Positions 6,138-7,111 of a stretch of 7,111 nucleotides of DNA are shown here, piece by piece (position 1 is the stretch's first letter; every line of letters begins with the position of its first letter). The notes under the pieces were generated by a model, which worked only from the letters and a program-made list of their open reading frames with translations, did no database searches and had not been told where the DNA came from. A program made the translations under genes and the position numbers. The DNA is from Spirosoma fluviale (GTDB lineage: Bacteria > Bacteroidota > Bacteroidia > Cytophagales > Spirosomataceae), in contig CAMDSI010000110.1 in NCBI GenBank assembly GCA_945906915.1, positions 1 to 7,111 of the forward strand, in the 5' to 3' direction.

Positions 6138-6165
6138 GAAATGAAAATGTTTTAAAGCTACATAA

Positions 6166-6951
6166 TTAAACGTTGATCTCTCCCCTTAAATACAACACAC
6201 TTTTCCCGGCTATTTCTACCCGATCGCCTTGCAATGTGCACGTGAGAAAGCCTGTTCGCTGGGATAATTGCATCGCGGTCATTGTCTGTTTCCCTAAAAT
6301 ACGATACCAATAGGGCATCAATGTCGTATGTGCGGAACCAGTAACGGGGTCTTCGTTACCACCACTATTTGGGCCAAAAAAACGAGACACAAAATCCGTC
6401 TTTTCACCGGGAGCAGTCACGATAATACCGCGCACTTGGTGAATTTTTAAGGCTTCGAAATCGGGGTGAAGATTCAGAATATCGGACTCAGATTCATAAA
6501 TGAAAAGCAAGTCTGTTTTCCCTTTAAATACTGCCCGAGGGGAAATAGCCAGTCCGGTGCCATATACTGGATCTACAGCTAATTCCTCCATCACATCGCA
6601 AGGGAAATTCAATACCAACTGATCCCCTCTTTTACTGACCATGAGCGGGCCACTGCGATGGGATAGGAAGTGTACATCTTCACTCATGTGACCTAATTCG
6701 TGAAAGACCACATGCGCGCTCGCTAAAGTCGCGTGACCACATAAATCTACTTCCACCGTAGGTGTAAACCAGCGAATTTTATATCCGTCACCAGACGGAA
6801 CAATAAAGGCAGTTTCTGCTAAATTATTCTCAAATGCGATATTTTGCATCAACTCATCCGGTAGCCATTCGACTAGTGGACAAACAGCGGCGGGATTACC
6901 TTTAAACAATTGATCGCTAAAGGCGTCGACTTGGTAGATGGGAATTTTCAT
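6166..6951 (-). CDS. PhzF family isomerase/epimerase-like protein
   Basis: A 261-residue protein of the PhzF family, whose founding member isomerises an intermediate of phenazine biosynthesis; most homologues have unknown substrates. The N-terminus IPIYQVDAFSDQLFKGNPAAV is typical. The active-site Glu is E46 in NNLAETAF, followed by the DLCGHAT motif (69-75) in the first half. GGNEDPVTGSAH (197-208), with D201, gives the matching motif of the second half. All expected catalytic positions are present and length is normal. ATG at 6951 is chosen because it gives the standard family N-terminus; a longer GTG start at 6999 would run into the upstream CorA coding region. No phenazine pathway genes are nearby, so the original phenazine role should not be assumed. 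It lies 4 bp after the CorA stop codon and is probably cotranscribed with it. Confidence 0.9.
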   Translation of the reverse strand: MKIPIYQVDAFSDQLFKGNPAAVCPLVEWLPDELMQNIAFENNLAETAFIVPSGDGYKIRWFTPTVEVDLCGHATLASAHVVFHELGHMSEDVHFLSHRSGPLMVSKRGDQLVLNFPCDVMEELAVDPVYGTGLAISPRAVFKGKTDLLFIYESESDILNLHPDFEALKIHQVRGIIVTAPGEKTDFVSRFFGPNSGGNEDPVTGSAHTTLMPYWYRILGKQTMTAMQLSQRTGFLTCTLQGDRVEIAGKSVLYLRGEINV

Positions 6952-6955
6952 GAAT

Positions 6956-7111
6956 TTAAAGCCATTTTTTGCGACGGAACCAGGTAAAAATAAATACACT
7001 GATGAGCACCATTGCCAGGATTAACGTGGGGTATCCCCACTTTGAACGCAGCTCCGGCATATAATCAAAGTTCATACCATAAATTCCAGCCAAAAAGGTG
7101 AGTGGCATAAA
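6956..7111 (-). CDS. corA: CorA-type Mg2+/Co2+ transporter, C-terminal part, 5' end outside window
   Basis: The last 51 residues of a longer protein, open to the window edge. MPLTFLAGIYGMNFDY contains the end of transmembrane helix 1 and the diagnostic YGMN motif that forms the selectivity loop of CorA-family divalent cation channels. A short periplasmic stretch follows, then the second helix (GYPTLILAMVLISVFIFTWF) and a positively charged cytoplasmic tail RRKKWL, the usual CorA ending. The large cytoplasmic domain is outside the window, so magnesium versus zinc (ZntB-like) or cobalt preference cannot be judged. The TAA stop is 4 bp before the PhzF ATG. Confidence 0.9.
   Translation of the reverse strand, partial: FMPLTFLAGIYGMNFDYMPELRSKWGYPTLILAMVLISVFIFTWFRRKKWL

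Noticed and set aside
6952..6999. Longer N-terminus for the PhzF-family gene from a GTG at 6999
   Set aside because: The added 16 residues overlap the CorA coding region in another frame and do not belong to the family; ATG at 6951 gives the standard start.
1..7111. Mobile element, CRISPR array, tRNA or riboswitch
   Set aside because: No transposase, regularly spaced repeats, terminal inverted repeats, tRNA-like or known riboswitch sequences were seen; the gaps between genes are short.

Overview
The window looks like chromosomal DNA of a member of the Bacteroidota, possibly a Cytophagales-type bacterium. The evidence is a TAnnTTTG promoter element (best example TACCTTTG read on the minus strand at 1695-1688), weak or absent Shine-Dalgarno sequences, and protein families common in that phylum (DUF4442, a DUF2805/TIGR03643 protein, DUF2256). 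Genus is not resolvable from the sequence. I see no transposase, tRNA, rRNA or CRISPR array.

Left flank (1-1659): the 3' end of a glycoside hydrolase family 3 gene with its own terminator, a small DUF4442 hotdog-fold protein, and a convergent unrecognised exported protein. The last two overlap by 6 bp at their 3' ends.

Centre (1744-6104): a compact light-dependent DNA repair / blue-light flavoprotein island. Two plus-strand genes overlap by ATGA: a photolyase/cryptochrome homologue with the usual antenna-then-FAD domain order but altered active-site residues (1744-3207), and a homologue of the bacterial (6-4) photolyase / CryB group that appears to have lost all four iron-sulfur cysteines (3204-4643). 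Converging on them from the minus strand is a three-gene overlapping unit: a 45-residue DUF2256 zinc-ribbon protein (6104-5967), a DUF2805/TIGR03643 protein (5995-5699), and a third photolyase with inverted topology, FAD domain first, matching the NewPHL class (5699-4623). The facing coding regions overlap by 21 bp, with a hairpin in the overlap. Thus three different lineages of the photolyase/cryptochrome superfamily sit within 4.4 kb with two small accessory genes. This is the most interesting part of the window.

Right flank (6105-7111): a strong bidirectional terminator hairpin, a PhzF-family isomerase gene, and, 4 bp upstream of it, the 3' end of a CorA-type metal transporter. Both genes are on the minus strand and probably form one transcript that ends at the 6105-6137 terminator, just before the photolyase unit begins.
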